Source of the DNA: Dipteronia dyeriana
Taxonomy: Eukaryota > Streptophyta > Magnoliopsida > Sapindales > Sapindaceae
Length of the DNA stretch: 64,000 nucleotides
Assembly: GCA_032871835.1 (NCBI GenBank)
Contig: CM065298.1
Span: forward strand, 10,155,596-10,219,595
Direction of reading: 5' to 3'
Shown: positions 11,193-23,025 of the stretch, one piece after another
Position numbering within the stretch: position 1 is the first letter of the stretch
How the letters are laid out: each line of letters starts with the position of its first letter
Program-made: the position numbers and the translations under genes
The notes under the pieces: generated by a model
The model's input: the letters and a program-made list of their open reading frames with translations, nothing else
Databases searched by the model: none
Told to the model about the DNA's origin: nothing

Positions 11193-13029
11193 ATATATAT
11201 AGGATCATAAATCCTTTCCTAAGAAGGATTTGCTTGGTTGGCAAGAATCATTTTCTTAGGTGGATTTATGTGGTAGTTAAGAATCCTTATCTAAAAGGAA
11301 ATCTAACTTCTCCTATATTCATATGAGCTGGCCGAAAATCATCTCTTTGATATAGATAAGGAGAGTTCAATCTTTCCTAAGAAGGATTACTTGATGGACA
11401 AGAATCCTATCCTTAGGTAGATTAACTTGGTGGTTAAGAATCATATTCAAAAAAGAATTCTACCATTAAGTAGTTTTACTTGGTGACCAAAAATCCATTT
11501 CCAAAAAAAATGGATTCCTACACAAAGACTCCTAATCAAACTCAATAGTGTATTTGTAACCATATTAAAGACTTTCTAATTTAATTAGATAAATAATTCA
11601 TTTTATTTATCTACTTATCAAATATAGTCTTTAACATTAACTATACTACCAACAATAGTATAGTTTTAGGAGACCATCTACTACTAGGAAAAGATATTGA
11701 CTTTTAATTAAATAATTAATTAATCAACAAATTAATTAATTTCTATTTAATTAAATAATAAAATAAAAATAATATATATAAGCTATTCACAATAGCCTTT
11801 GCCGCCCATACCTAATATATGGGCCATATATTATTTTTCTTATTTTATTAAATCCTTTGGACCTTAACAAAAAGTTCACACGTGAACTAGACATATTCTT
11901 ACAAAAAGAAACAAGTTCTCATGTCTTATTACAATTCTAGATGGACCCCTATTGGTCCGGTAGAATATATTAAGTGATCCTTGCAAGTTCGTGTGGATTA
12001 GGGATCTTGGTGGGTTATCTAAATTTAAGCTCCAATAGACACAACCTAATCACAATCAACAAATGATTCACTTAGGTTCGATCTATTTAATTTTAGTTCA
12101 TTCCACTAAAGAACTAAAATTGAACTCTTAAATTAAGATAGAATAAGTTGATATTTACTTATTCACACCCTAGACAACCTTATTGGAGAAAATGTATCCT
12201 CGTGAAGAATACCAGTAATCACCAAGAGCTCATAGATCGCCTATAGCTCTTCAAGTTACCATATTTACTCATATGACCACATTATGAACTTGGATATCTT
12301 GTCCAGAAGCCATGTTTCAATAGACACTATTGAAAACTTAACGTTAAGATTTAATATCCAATACCTCAAAACATCCATATGATGGTATTATACTCTCATT
12401 CAATAAATGGAGCCACGATGTCCATATCTATAAATGAAGTCCTCTATCGATTAACAAATGAATACCACCAAACTATCGAGGATAGAATATGCCATATAAT
12501 CATACTTATTGATAACTCAAATGATAACACTTGCAACCATAAGTCCATCATTTATCTCAGGATTGAGATAGACTCTCTGATTGTCTACAAATGAAAACTT
12601 TTATCCATTGACGGTTCTAGTTAAAGTATTTCATTTTGATCCTATTCAATGCACCTAGTGCACTAGATTCTTTTGCCCAAAGACACCACACTTTGATGAT
12701 TTTAAACTCATCATAACACATTTGATCCCACTCAAATGCTAGCAAAAGAATCTACAACTATGAAAAGATAAAGACACCCAACCTTCTATCTTAAGTTGTG
12801 AATATTATTCAAGACTAACTAAAGAATTGTGTCTACCTCATACATATCTAGATGTATGAACAACTCTTCTTTTCTCATAGTCTTTTGACCTTATGATTAT
12901 TTACTTTTGACAATTATAATAATTAAACTATAAATGCTATAAGATTTGTTAAACTAGAAATCACTTTATTCATATGAAAAGGTAGTTAATTACAATATTA
13001 CACTCTTGCTATCGAGCATAATCCTAACA
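11065..13029 (-). repeat. Inner LTR segment of element B (3' LTR of the main body)
   Basis: Matches the LTR at 23026-25498 from about its position 513 to its end (CCTAACA at 13029). It is followed by the polypurine tract of the body. Its other end is replaced by the inverted arm. Confidence 0.88.
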
Positions 13030-13043
13030 ATCTCCCACTTGCT
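13030..13043 (-). other. Polypurine tract of element B
   Basis: The minus strand reads AAGTGGGAGAT immediately before the TGTTAGGATT start of the 3' LTR. Confidence 0.8.
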
Positions 13044-13638
13044 TTATAGCAAATGTGTCATATCTCTCATCCCCATGTTCTCTAGATGCCAATCAAAATT
13101 CTTTTGAGGAAGAGCCTTTGTAAAGGGATCCGCTAGATTTTCCGCTGACGCAATTTTAGTAACCGTCACGTCACCCCTATGCACAATTTCCATTAAAAGA
13201 TGATACTTTCTTTCAATGTGTTTCCCTCTCTTATGACTTCTTGGTTCTCTCGAATTAGCCACTGCTCCACTATTGTCACATTAGATAGTGATCTGCTTAT
13301 TCACATCAGGAACCACTTCCAAGTCAATCAGGAATTAGCGGAGCCAGACAACCTCTTTATCAGCCTCGCATGCGGCAATATACTTGACTTCCATGGTGGA
13401 ATCGACAATACAAGATTGCTTGATACTCCTCCATATAACTGCCCCTCCTCTAATAGTAAACACAGATCCTGATGTTGATATCTTGGAGTCAGAATCTGAC
13501 TGAAAATCAAAATCTGTATACCCAACGGGAATTAAATCCCTTCCAGAATATACAAGCAAATAATCTCTTGTTCTCCTAAGATACTTGAAAATATGTTTGA
13601 CTGTCATCTAGTGATCAGGACCAGGCTTCGATTGAAAC
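13044..13638 (-). pseudogene. Copia B RNase H domain (broken)
   Basis: On the minus strand: TVKHIFKYLRRTRDYLLVY, the GYTDFDFQSDSDSKISTSG segment with the first acidic residue of RNase H, STMEVKYIAACEADKE (the usual Glu motif, here EVKYIA), then a shift, CDNSGAVANSREPRSHKRGKHIERKYH, and NLADPFTKALP near the end. There are at least three stops. It joins 18327-19580 once the hAT element is set aside. Confidence 0.85.
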
Positions 13639-13646
13639 CTATTAAC

Positions 13647-13664
13647 TAGGGGTGGGCACGATTC
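13647..13664 (+). repeat. hAT left terminal inverted repeat
   Basis: Starts TAGGGGTGGGCACG. Its partner is the reverse complement of 18301-18318. Confidence 0.9.
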
Positions 13665-15390
13665 ATCGAACCGAACCGAATCGACCCGAACAAAGTTGAA
13701 ATATGGTGTTTAGTTCGGTTCAATGGGTTAATTCAGTTCAATTCGGTTCGAACCGAATGAACCACATAGAAAATGGGTCGGTTTTGATTCTGACCCTTCA
13801 AAAACTGAACCGACCCGACGAACTGACATATAAATACCCGAAAAACCTAATTTCCCTTCTCTCATCGCTCATTCTTTGTTTTCTCTCATACCGCCGCACA
13901 CGACCTCACATTTTTTTTTCTCTGATTCTCTCATTCACCCTCTGAACCTCACATGAACCTCACATTTGTCTCTCACAAGACCTCCGGCTCTTTTCCTCTG
14001 CTCCGTTGCACACGTTTCCCTTTCGCTGCTCTGTGCCTCCACTGTTTTGTGCCTCCGCTGCTTATTGCCTCTGCTGCTATGTGCTTTCGTTACTCTGTGT
14101 CACTTTGTCAGTCACCATTGTCAAGGTTTTTTCTTCTTCATCTTCCTGTTATTTTGTTAGGATTTCGTTATTTTTTACTTTTATCAGTTTATGGGTGTTT
14201 GATGTTTGTTCTAGCTTGTGATTTAGTATTGTGATTTGTGAAACAGAGATGGGGTTATACTCTTATACATACATATTATGAAGTTTTCGAACTGTTAAAA
14301 TTTATTTTAAAAAAAAAATGAAAGAGAAGAAGAAAAACAGACGATAAGAAACCAGAAAAAATGGTGTTTGGGTTGGGTTTTCATTTTGGACAAAAAACAG
14401 GGGTCGTCTGGTTCATTTACTTCTTTCAGGCTCATATCAGATTTGAGCTTGCTTAACTTCTAATTTTTTTGCCCCAATTTTTTTCCAGATCTGGTTCTGG
14501 TTTTTAGATTTCCAGATTTATCACTTATCAGATGGTAGATAGACTAGTGAGATTGAGGGAGATGATATGGGTTTGGACCGTTTGGTTGATAGTGCTGGAC
14601 CAAGAGAGATGAGGGAGATTCAGAGAAAAAAAAAACATAGCTGGTAGCCTGGTAATCGGTGAAGAAGATGATAATGTGACCCAGCTGACCAGCTCTGTAT
14701 TTGTTTTGTTTATTGTTTTTTTGATTGAATAATATCAATCTTTGGTGGATGAGGTGTAGACAATACTTTTTTTTGCTTTGATCGAGTAATATGGATTATT
14801 TTTTGAGTAATAGGGGATCCTGCCCTCTATATGTATATATAGATTCTATAGATATCTTACTGCATATGACGTTTTATGATGTTTTGTTTCCCTTTGATCA
14901 AGTCCTATTTATATAATATAAAATGATGCAATCAAATCTCACTCATCATCAATTTATTATTATTTATCAAACTTCAGAATTCTGATAAAAAAATAGTTTA
15001 AGTTCCAGTATACTCTCTTATTGATTTGATTAGTTTTGTGAATTGTATGGATAAAAATTATTCAAATGTAATTAGTGAATTCATAAAATATTTTAATAAA
15101 TAGGAAATGCAATATTAATTCAAAGGAAAAGAATATATCTTAATAAATAATTTATCAATCCTACTATTTGGTATAATAGTACAATTTGCTTATGAAATAT
15201 TAAACTACATGTACGAATTGTTAACCTTTAGTATTTTTAAGTGTAAGATAGTTATTGTATGTATTGGTAACTATGATATACAAGCTAACAATACAAGCTG
15301 TCAATGCATGTGCGAATTTATTGTTTTCTTGCCTTTTTATTTATTTGGAATGTCAATATATAATTTTATTATTTACTTAGATTTTAAAGG

Positions 15391-17486
15391 ATGGAGATCG
15401 ACCCACGAACCTATTCATCGGAGGAGAATTTAGGTTCGCAATTTGATGATGAATTAGAGGATTCTAGCTCCATTGCAAAAGAAAAGAGTGGAAAAATGGG
15501 TGTATGGGTAGGCGGTAGGAAAGGTAAAAAAAAATCTAATTGTTGGTTGCATTTTGAGGAATACCAAACTAAAGATGGAAATAAGAGAGCTAGGTGCAAA
15601 CATTGTGGTGATACATATGCATGTGGGTCGGGTTCCAATGGAACTACAAACATGAATACGCATATTCGTAAAAGGTGTAAAAAATATCGGCCACCCGTTA
15701 CTGATTAAAAACAAACATTTTTGGTTAAACAACCAAATGTGGAGGGTGCCGGTAGTACCTCTAGATTTAATGCCGAAGAATGTAGAAGAGCATTGATAGA
15801 GATGTTAATTCTAGATGAATTGCCTTTTAGATTTGTTGAGAATCGAGGATTCCATAAGTTTTGTTTTACGATGAATCCTAGATTTGATGTTCCATCTAGA
15901 AGAACGATTGTTAGAGATCTGTATAAGTTATATGTTGAAGAGAGAATGAAGTTGAAGAAGTACTTTAAATCTAGTCAAGTAAGGGTTTGTCTAACCATAG
16001 ACACAGACATCGATCCAAAATATAAACTATATGGTTGTGACAGCTCATTTTATTGACTATGATTGGCATTTGTAAAAGAGGATCTTGAGTTTTAGTCAAA
16101 TAACTGATCATACCGGGGATTCAATTTGAAGGTGTATTGAGAAAGTTTTGTTGGAATGGGGTATTGATAAAATATTCACAATAACCGTGGATAATGCATC
16201 CACAAATGCAAATGCCAATGGTTATATGAATAGAAAATTGAATAGTTGGTGTGAGGATGGAACAATTTTGGGGGGTAATTACATGCATTTACGATGTTGT
16301 GCACAAATCCTAAATTTAATAGTGAGTGATGGGTTGAAGGATTTGCATGAATCTGTTGTTGCCAATCGCAATGCGGTCAAATATGTGATATCTTCTCCTA
16401 GTAGGCTAGATAGATTTAAAAGATCTGTTGAGCATGAGAAGTTAGAGAATAATGGTTTAGTGGTGTTAGATGTTCCAACACGGTGGAATTCTACTTACTG
16501 GATGTTAGAAAGTGCTGTGAACCTTAGAAAAGAATTTGAGCGAATGGAAGAGGAAGATGGTCACTATGTCAACTACTTCAAGGAGAGTGATAATCAGAAG
16601 AAGGGGATTGGTCCACATCTCTTAAATGATTGGGAGAATGTCAAGGTATTTATTCGTTTTTTATCCACTTTTTACGATATTACCTTGGATTTTAGTGCTT
16701 CATTGCATGTGACATCATATATTTATTTTAAGAGTTGGTGCACTATTTTTAATCAATTAAAATCTTTGAACACTGAGAGAGATCCGCCTGTGAGTAGAAT
16801 GGCAGTGAGTATGAAACAAAAATTTGACAAGTATTGGAAGGGTTTGGATAAAACAAACACCTTGTTGATCATTGCGGTTGTTCTTGACCCAAGGTACAAA
16901 TTTGGTTATGTGAAGTGGCGTTTTGATGCATTATATGGTGTAACACAATCTCATTTGATTCTTTCTAGTTTGAAAGAAGTGTTGGTGGAGTTGTATGAGT
17001 ATTATGTTACATAATATGGTAGTGTGAGTGTAAGGTCAAATGATGATGTGTCCTCTTTTGGGAGTGCTGTGCCTGAAACTTTTTATGAAAAAGAGAAGTT
17101 CAGAGAAGATAGTTTTTGGGGCCAAAAAACAACAAGAGGAAGATGTTAGTATGGGGAAAAGTGAGGTGGAGTTGTATTTGTTGGAGGCTTGTGAGAAACT
17201 AAATGATAAGTTTGATCTTTTGGCTTGGTGGAAGAATTGTTCAGTGAAATTTCCTATTTTGTCAATGACTGCAAGAGACATTTTCTCAATGTCGATTTCA
17301 ACTGTGGCTTCTGAGTCTGCATTTAGCACATGGGGGCGTATACATGATCCATTTAGGAGTTCATTGACTCCTAAAATAGTTGAGGGCTTAATTTTTACTG
17401 GAAATTGGTTGTCAGCATCTTGCCCTATTGCTGAATCATGTGTTGCAGAAGAGCATGCTAAAGATGATGATACATCCATTCAGTAG
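15391..17486 (+). pseudogene. hAT transposase, BED zinc finger type (broken)
   Basis: Related to the plant RICESLEEPER/DAYSLEEPER group. Order: an acidic N-terminus; a BED zinc finger (CWLHFEEY ... CKHCGDTYACGS ... NTHIRKRC, about 15541-15690); the catalytic region (VCLTIDT ... TAHFIDYDW, WGIDKIFTITVDNASTN, HLRCCAQILNLIVSDGL, VLDVPTRWNSTYWML); and the C-terminal dimerisation domain (SEVELYLLEACEKL ... FDLLAWW ... SMTARDIFSMSISTVASESAFS ... SLTPKIVEGLIFTGNWL). Defects seen: in-frame TAA at 15706, a one-base frame change near 16010, TAA at 16073, TGA at 16127, TAA near 17012, and a frame change near 17118. It is clearly inactive. The start is the first Met of the frame before the zinc finger and is not otherwise supported. 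Confidence 0.88.
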
Positions 17487-18300
17487 TTAGAATATTATAC
17501 CAATGTTGAAACCGGTAAGTAATCATAATAAATTATCATGTTTGTTGTTTTTTTAATAATATATATATATATATCTATTTACTAAGTTAGCTAATTACAT
17601 TTTTGTTTTCTTCATTTAGAGCATGAAAGTTGATTGACAAGTATAACAATGGATGAGCCATGAGGATTGAGAAGAAATGATGGTAAGAATTTAATTTGGT
17701 ATTTGGTTGTTTAGTTTTGCATTTCCTCTATTTATAATTATGTGTTTTGTTTCTGAGGTAATTTATTTTCCTTTTGTACAGCCTTACAGGTGAAAATTTG
17801 AAATGGAAGAAAGACATGATGACATTTTAATTATTTTGTTATGTTTTATTATATTATGGATTGTAATTTAAGTTTAATTTTATTATGGATTGTATGTTGA
17901 ATTATTTATGTGTGATCTTATTTTATTTTGGATTGCATTTTGGACATCTATTATTCTATCATTTATATGTAATTGAAGTTATATGGACTGAATTTGGTAG
18001 AATGATAGCTATTGAGCAGGTACTTGTGTTTGATTTGGATTAAATTTGATTAGTTAAACAATAATGTGGTATATTTAGTCTATTTAGATGTGTTTTGAAT
18101 GTAATAGATTGTTAAAAAAGCAGTCAAAAATCTGAAAGCCCAATGAACCCAATAGATCCAAAACCGAATTGAACCGAACCGAACCGAACCGAGATAAAGG
18201 TGTTCGGTTCAATTCGGTTTCATGGACCAATACGGTTCAAACCGATTCAAGTTTTTAAAAACCGAAAATATAATTGTTCAATACGGTTTTTGTCAAAACC

Positions 18301-18318
18301 GAACCACGCCCACCCCTA
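18301..18318 (-). repeat. hAT right terminal inverted repeat
   Basis: Ends GCCCACCCCTA, the reverse complement of the left terminus. The preceding 150 bp repeat the CCGAAC motif. Confidence 0.9.
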
Positions 18319-18326
18319 CCACTAAC

Positions 18327-19580
18327 TATGCCCACAGCAAAATAAATATCTGGTCTAGTACAGAGCATTGCATACATGAGACTTCTTACTGCTGAAGCAT
18401 ATGAAATCCTTCTCATGAATTGCTCTTCATGCTCATTCTTAGGAACTTGTTCCTTAGAAAGTTTGATTCCATGTCTGAAAGGTAACATACCTTTCTTGAA
18501 ATCTTGCATGGAAAACCTAGACAAGATTTTATCTATGTATGAAACTTGGGATAATGCAATCGTTCTATTCTTTCTATCCCTTATGACTTGGATACCAAGA
18601 ATATAACTTGTTTCTCCTAAGTCCTTCATATCAAATTCTTTTGCTAAACATTCTTTTATTGATGTCAATACACCTATATCGTTTCCGATGAGTAGTATAT
18701 CATCAACGTAAAGAACTAGGAAAACCAACTTGTCGCCTTTAATCCTTTTGTATACACAAGGTTCATCAAGGTTTTGAATAAATCCAAAACCTTTTACAGC
18801 TTGATCGAACCTTATGTTCCAGGATCTGGATGCTTGCTTCAATCCATATATGGATCTTTGTAACTTGCATACTTTTTTCTCTTAGCCTTTTTCAATGAAT
18901 CCTTCTGGTTGTATCATATAGATGCTTTCGTCAAGACTTCAATTAAGGAAAGCTGTCTTGACGTCCATTTTCTAAATCTCTAGGTCTAGAGAAGTCGCAA
19001 TGGATAAGAGTATCCTAATGGATTTAAGCATGGCCACAGGAGAGAAGATTTCTTCATAATCGATACCTTCCTTTTGTGTATAACCTTTAGCTACCAATCT
19101 AGCTTTAAAGGTTTCCACCTTACCATCCATTCCTCTTTTTCTCTTGTATACCTACTTGCACCTGGTGGGTTTTATCCCTTTAGGCAAGTGTACAAGAGAC
19201 CAGACTTTGTTTTTGAACATAGATTCAATTTCGGATTGCATTGTCTTTTGCCAATGGTTACAATCTACATCTTTCATTGCTTCCTTGTACGTATAGGGAT
19301 CATCGTCATCTGGAAGATTCTCTACAGATTCTCCTAGACCGATGTATCTCTCGGGTTGTCTAATAACCCTTCCACTATGACAAGGTATGGTAGAATGTTG
19401 ATCTTGTGTTGGTATGGAACTTACAATTGGACTTGGTTGCAAAACCTCTTGTGGAATTGTATCTCCTAAAAGCTCATTTAGAACAATTCTACTCTTAGGC
19501 ACAAAATTATTCATATATTTCTTTTCTAGAAATTTGGCATTTGTCGAAACAAATACTTTAAGATCTGAAGGACTATAAAA
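18327..19580 (-). pseudogene. Copia B reverse transcriptase (broken, 3' part split off by hAT)
   Basis: On the minus strand: a linker with RVIRQPERY, then DDPYTYKEAM, HWQKTMQSEIESM, a stop near 19155, [30 protein letters not shown] followed by a stop, SIYGLKQASRSW, the catalytic LYVDDILLIGND (about 18685-18720), LGIQVIRDR, SYASAVRSLMYAMLCTRPDIYFAVGIVS. It stops at the hAT boundary and resumes at 13638. The catalytic Asp pair is intact, but stops make it non-functional. Confidence 0.85.
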
Positions 19581-19589
19581 ATAAAATCC

Positions 19590-20483
19590 TTATGTTTCTT
19601 TTTGATACCCTACAAATATGCATGTTTCTGAACAGGACTCCATCTTTTCAGTCTTTCCTTTTAACACATGTGCAGGACATCCAAATATCCTTAAGTGTTG
19701 TAAACTAGGCTTTCGCCCGGTCCACAACTCTTGCGGTGTTTTAGGAACCGACTTAGATGGTACATCGTTTAGAATATACATGGCAATTTGTAAAGCATAT
19801 CCCCAAAAAGAACTAAGGAGCGTTGAATAACTCAACATAGACCTAACCATATCCAAAAGAGTTATGTTTCTCCTTTCTGCCACCCCATTTTGTTGAGGTG
19901 TGCCTGGTGCAGAAAACTGAGAAATTATTCCATTATCAATAAGATATTGGTGAAACTCACTAGATAGATATTCTCCACCACGATCGGACCTCAAGATTTT
20001 TATGTGTTTCTCAAGCAGATTTTATACTTCAGCTTTAAATGCTTTGAACATATCAAAAGCATCCAACTTATGTCACATGAGATACACATAGCCAAATCTT
20101 GAGTGATCATCCGTGAATGTGATGAAGTACTCATATCTACCTCTAGCTTGAATGCTCATAGGCCCACACACATCACTGTGTATCAATCCTAAACATTCGA
20201 TGGCTATTGTGCCTTTGGTCGTAAACGACCTTTTAGTCATTTTACCTTCCAAATAAGATTCACAAGTTGGTAGATCATCAACCTTTAAGTCACTTTGAGG
20301 TTCGTCACATACCAATCTTTTAATCCTATTAAGGTTGATATGACCTAAGCGCAAATGCCATAGGTAGGTTTCATCTTTTGATAATTTTACTCTTTTATGA
20401 TTAGGTTCCGTTGATTCCGTGTCTAACATGTGAGAGATATTTCCATGCAAATAGAATAAACCGTTTCCAATGTACCTTTGCAA
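19590..20483 (-). pseudogene. Copia B integrase (broken)
   Basis: On the minus strand: the zinc region YLWHLRLGHINLNRI ... LPTCESYLEGK, in which the second Cys of the CxxC pair has become Tyr; the core HSDVCGPM, FTDDHSRFGYVYLM, a stop at about 20073, [12 protein letters not shown], and [12 protein letters not shown] with the catalytic Glu; then the GCPAHVLK ... [10 protein letters not shown] tail. One stop separates the two halves. Confidence 0.85.
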
Positions 20484-20547
20484 ATAATTTTGTCATTCTT
20501 ACTAATAATAAAAGTTTATTAAAAGTAACCGAATAACCAATTTTATT

Positions 20548-21633
20548 TTAACAAGAAACTGAAATTAAATTCCTCTTGTATTGAGGTACATAGTAAACGT
20601 CTATTAAATCTAATTGCCTATAAGAATCTAAACTAATTCTAATATCTCCCACTGAACTAGCAGACACCAACACTCCATTGCCTAAACGCAAGTTGAATTT
20701 GTTCTCATTAAGCCTTCTCCTTTCCTTGAACCCCTGTAAGGAAAAACAAACATGATTAGTGGCTCCGGAGTCTATGATCCAAGAATCCATAGAATCCGCC
20801 AAAAAACATGTTTCAAGATAATTAATATTACCTTCTTTCTTTTTGTCTTGAGACTTTGGGCACTTTCTTTTCCAATGTCCCTTTTCACCACAAAGGAAAC
20901 ACTTTCCTTTGATCTTGGTTATTTTCTTTGTCTCATTCTTTATAGGTCCTAGTTGCTTTTTCTTTTGTTGTTTCTTGACCTTCTTACGGGTCTTAATAGT
21001 AGCAACTTTACCTACAATATGAATCTCTTGACCCTTGCCTTTTACAAGGATCTTTTCCGCACTTTGAACATCTTGCATCAGGCCTTGCAAGGTGTATTCC
21101 TTATTAATCAAGGTGTAGTCCAGATTGAATTGATCAAAGGAATCTGACAATGAGTTGACAATCATGTCAATTTCGGTCTCACCATCTATTTCAGCACCAT
21201 TCAGTTCAGCAATGTTGAGATGTGCTATGACTTTCATCATGTGATCTTTCACAGCCTGTCCAGGTTTCATCCTAAGATTCATAAAAGCAGTCACTGCCTC
21301 TCTCTTAGTCGTCCTAGACCTCATAGCAAACATCTTCTCTAGAGACATCATTATATCGGCATCAATCTCCATTCCTTCATGTTGTTGTTGCAACACGTCG
21401 GAGATGGTGGCCATAATGTAACATTTAGCCATCTCATCAGAAGACTCCCACTGCTGATGCTCCTCTCTTTGCTCCTGAGTAGATTCATTAGTAGGAGAAG
21501 GTGGTTTAGGAGTGCACAGAACAAACTTATGCTTTTCAGATTGCAATAGAAGCCCAATTCTCTTTTTCCATGTGATATAATTATCACCAGTTAAAGTATT
21601 GTCTTTAAGGATGTTGATTAGGGATGGGGTCAT
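20548..21633 (-). pseudogene. Copia B gag with protease start
   Basis: The longest readable frame of element B, about 360 codons. The likely start is the Met of MTPSLINILKDN at 21633, because the few codons upstream look like leader. Features: capsid-like NYITWKKRIGLLL and FMNLRMKPGQAVKDHM; a basic stretch of Lys repeats; one intact zinc knuckle CFLCGEKGHWKRKC (CX2CX4HX4C); then WIIDSGATNHVC, the aspartic-protease active site. The frame closes with NLISVSC at the usual protease end. This part is unbroken, although the rest of pol is not. Confidence 0.85.
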
Positions 21634-22849
21634 GATTTCTGAACAATAACAAAAATTATATAAGTAAATAATCATGATTAAGCACTTTTGAATATTTATC
21701 TTGAATTAAATGAAATAATTCAAACATAAAAATTCAACGGTGATCCAACACCCATAAATGTCATGCCTCCTTTAGGAGTTCGCAATATTTACTAGTTAGA
21801 CTAGGTCCCACCTAATTGTTAACATAACAACCAACGTTTTCAATTTTAGCCTTGTGATTTTATTAACAAGAGCTCTAGGGAGGATACTAATAAACTCACA
21901 TTGAGTGTGTTACCAAGTTATCGACCTTCAATATAATCCCTCACGAATATCCCTCCTTTTGGAGTAGATATCGTTTGGGCTAATTGTCTAGTCTATCCTT
22001 GTAAGGAAGTATCTTGCTAAATTCCATTCATGAATACCTCTTGAGAGGTTATTCACGAAACATAAAGCTCAACTAAACTTGGAGGTCGTAGGTGTTCCAA
22101 AACACCTTCTCTTACTCAATTGTTTAAGGCGTGTGATCGAATTTCAAATAATGATTTACCAAGTTATCTAGATGCCAATTTAGATACTTAAACCATTCAA
22201 TGCATGTTCATACCAAAAGAGATATATGAGTGGCACTCCTATTCTATATGACATGTTATCAAACAATGACAAACATTGCAATATTTACAAAAATATAAAT
22301 AGCTACAATTTTGATCCATCCTAGAAAAACAAGTAAATTACATATATCTTGGAATACAAGAACTCCTTTCTTGGCGAACAAGTCTTCACGCGACCTACGT
22401 AGTTCGGACTCCCTCGGCTACCTCCCATGGGTATGTGCACCCCTCTCCCTTACCCATGGGCATGCGCATGGCACAAACCCATAAAGGGCTGCCATGCGCA
22501 GCCCATGGCTACCAAAAGGGCTGCCGTGCGCAGCCCATGCCACAACAAATGTGGCTGCGCGCTCTTCGCACGCACGTTCGTTGTTACGGCTCACACGGTC
22601 CCAAACTTGTTCCGGTTGCTCCTAATTCTTCAAACCTTTGAGTCTTCAAAACTTGAATGTATTACAGAAGAATTTACATAATAAAATACTGCAGTTTTTT
22701 TTTCATTACAACAACAAAATAAAAAATAGCAACTACCAAGAATGAAATTATGGCGATAATAGACCACCCTTCTTGTTACAATCCTAAAACAAAATTACAT
22801 AGAAATTCTAGGGCCAAAATAGAGCAATAACAAACCACATATAAAACAT

Positions 22850-22885
<36 letters not shown>

Positions 22886-23007
22886 CCATACATTCCAATG
22901 TAAATATATATGTGAATACCTAGAGTGACATCTCTTTCTAAAACATGCATATATACAATAAAAGAAAAAGATTCACGAACACATACATCAATTAATCAAG
23001 GATACAA
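21634..23007 (-). other. 5' leader of element B
   Basis: Non-coding. 22390-22590 is GC-rich, with two near-identical copies of a GGGCTGCC(A/G)TGCGCAGCCC palindrome and three CCATGGG motifs. A TA/TATG microsatellite lies at about 22850-22885. The remainder is AT-rich. Confidence 0.75.
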
Positions 23008-23023
23008 CCTGGCTCTGATACCA
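23008..23023 (-). other. Primer binding site of element B, initiator tRNA-Met
   Basis: The minus strand reads TGGTATCAGAGCCAGG, two bases inside the LTR end. TGGTATCAGAGC is the classical plant copia primer site. Confidence 0.92.
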
Positions 23024-23025
23024 AT

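Larger units (their letters stand above)
13647..18318 (+). mobile_element. hAT DNA transposon inside the reverse transcriptase of element B
   Basis: A 4,672-bp element with terminal inverted repeats TAGGGGTGGGC (11 identical bases, 15 of the first 18), typical of plant hAT elements. It is flanked by CTATTAAC and CCACTAAC, an 8-bp target duplication with two C/T differences. Subterminal regions (about 13660-13830 and 18150-18305) are dense in CGGTTC / GAACCG repeats on both strands, the usual transposase-binding architecture of hAT. It encodes a BED-type transposase, now broken, on the plus strand, opposite to element B. Confidence 0.92.

Noticed and set aside
9137..11233. Three direct copies of the same LTR piece, considered as a CRISPR-like or satellite array
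   Set aside because: The copies are about 170 bp and irregularly spaced, and are explained by partial LTRs of element B and its tandem remnant.
12379..12594. A 71-codon frame duplicated at 24848-25063
   Set aside because: The similarity is due to both lying in the LTRs of element B. No coding signal beyond that.
13703..14234. Several 70-93-codon frames rich in Leu, Ser and Cys at the left end of the hAT element
   Set aside because: They overlap in different phases within the subterminal and leader region and show no motif. The transposase starts further right.
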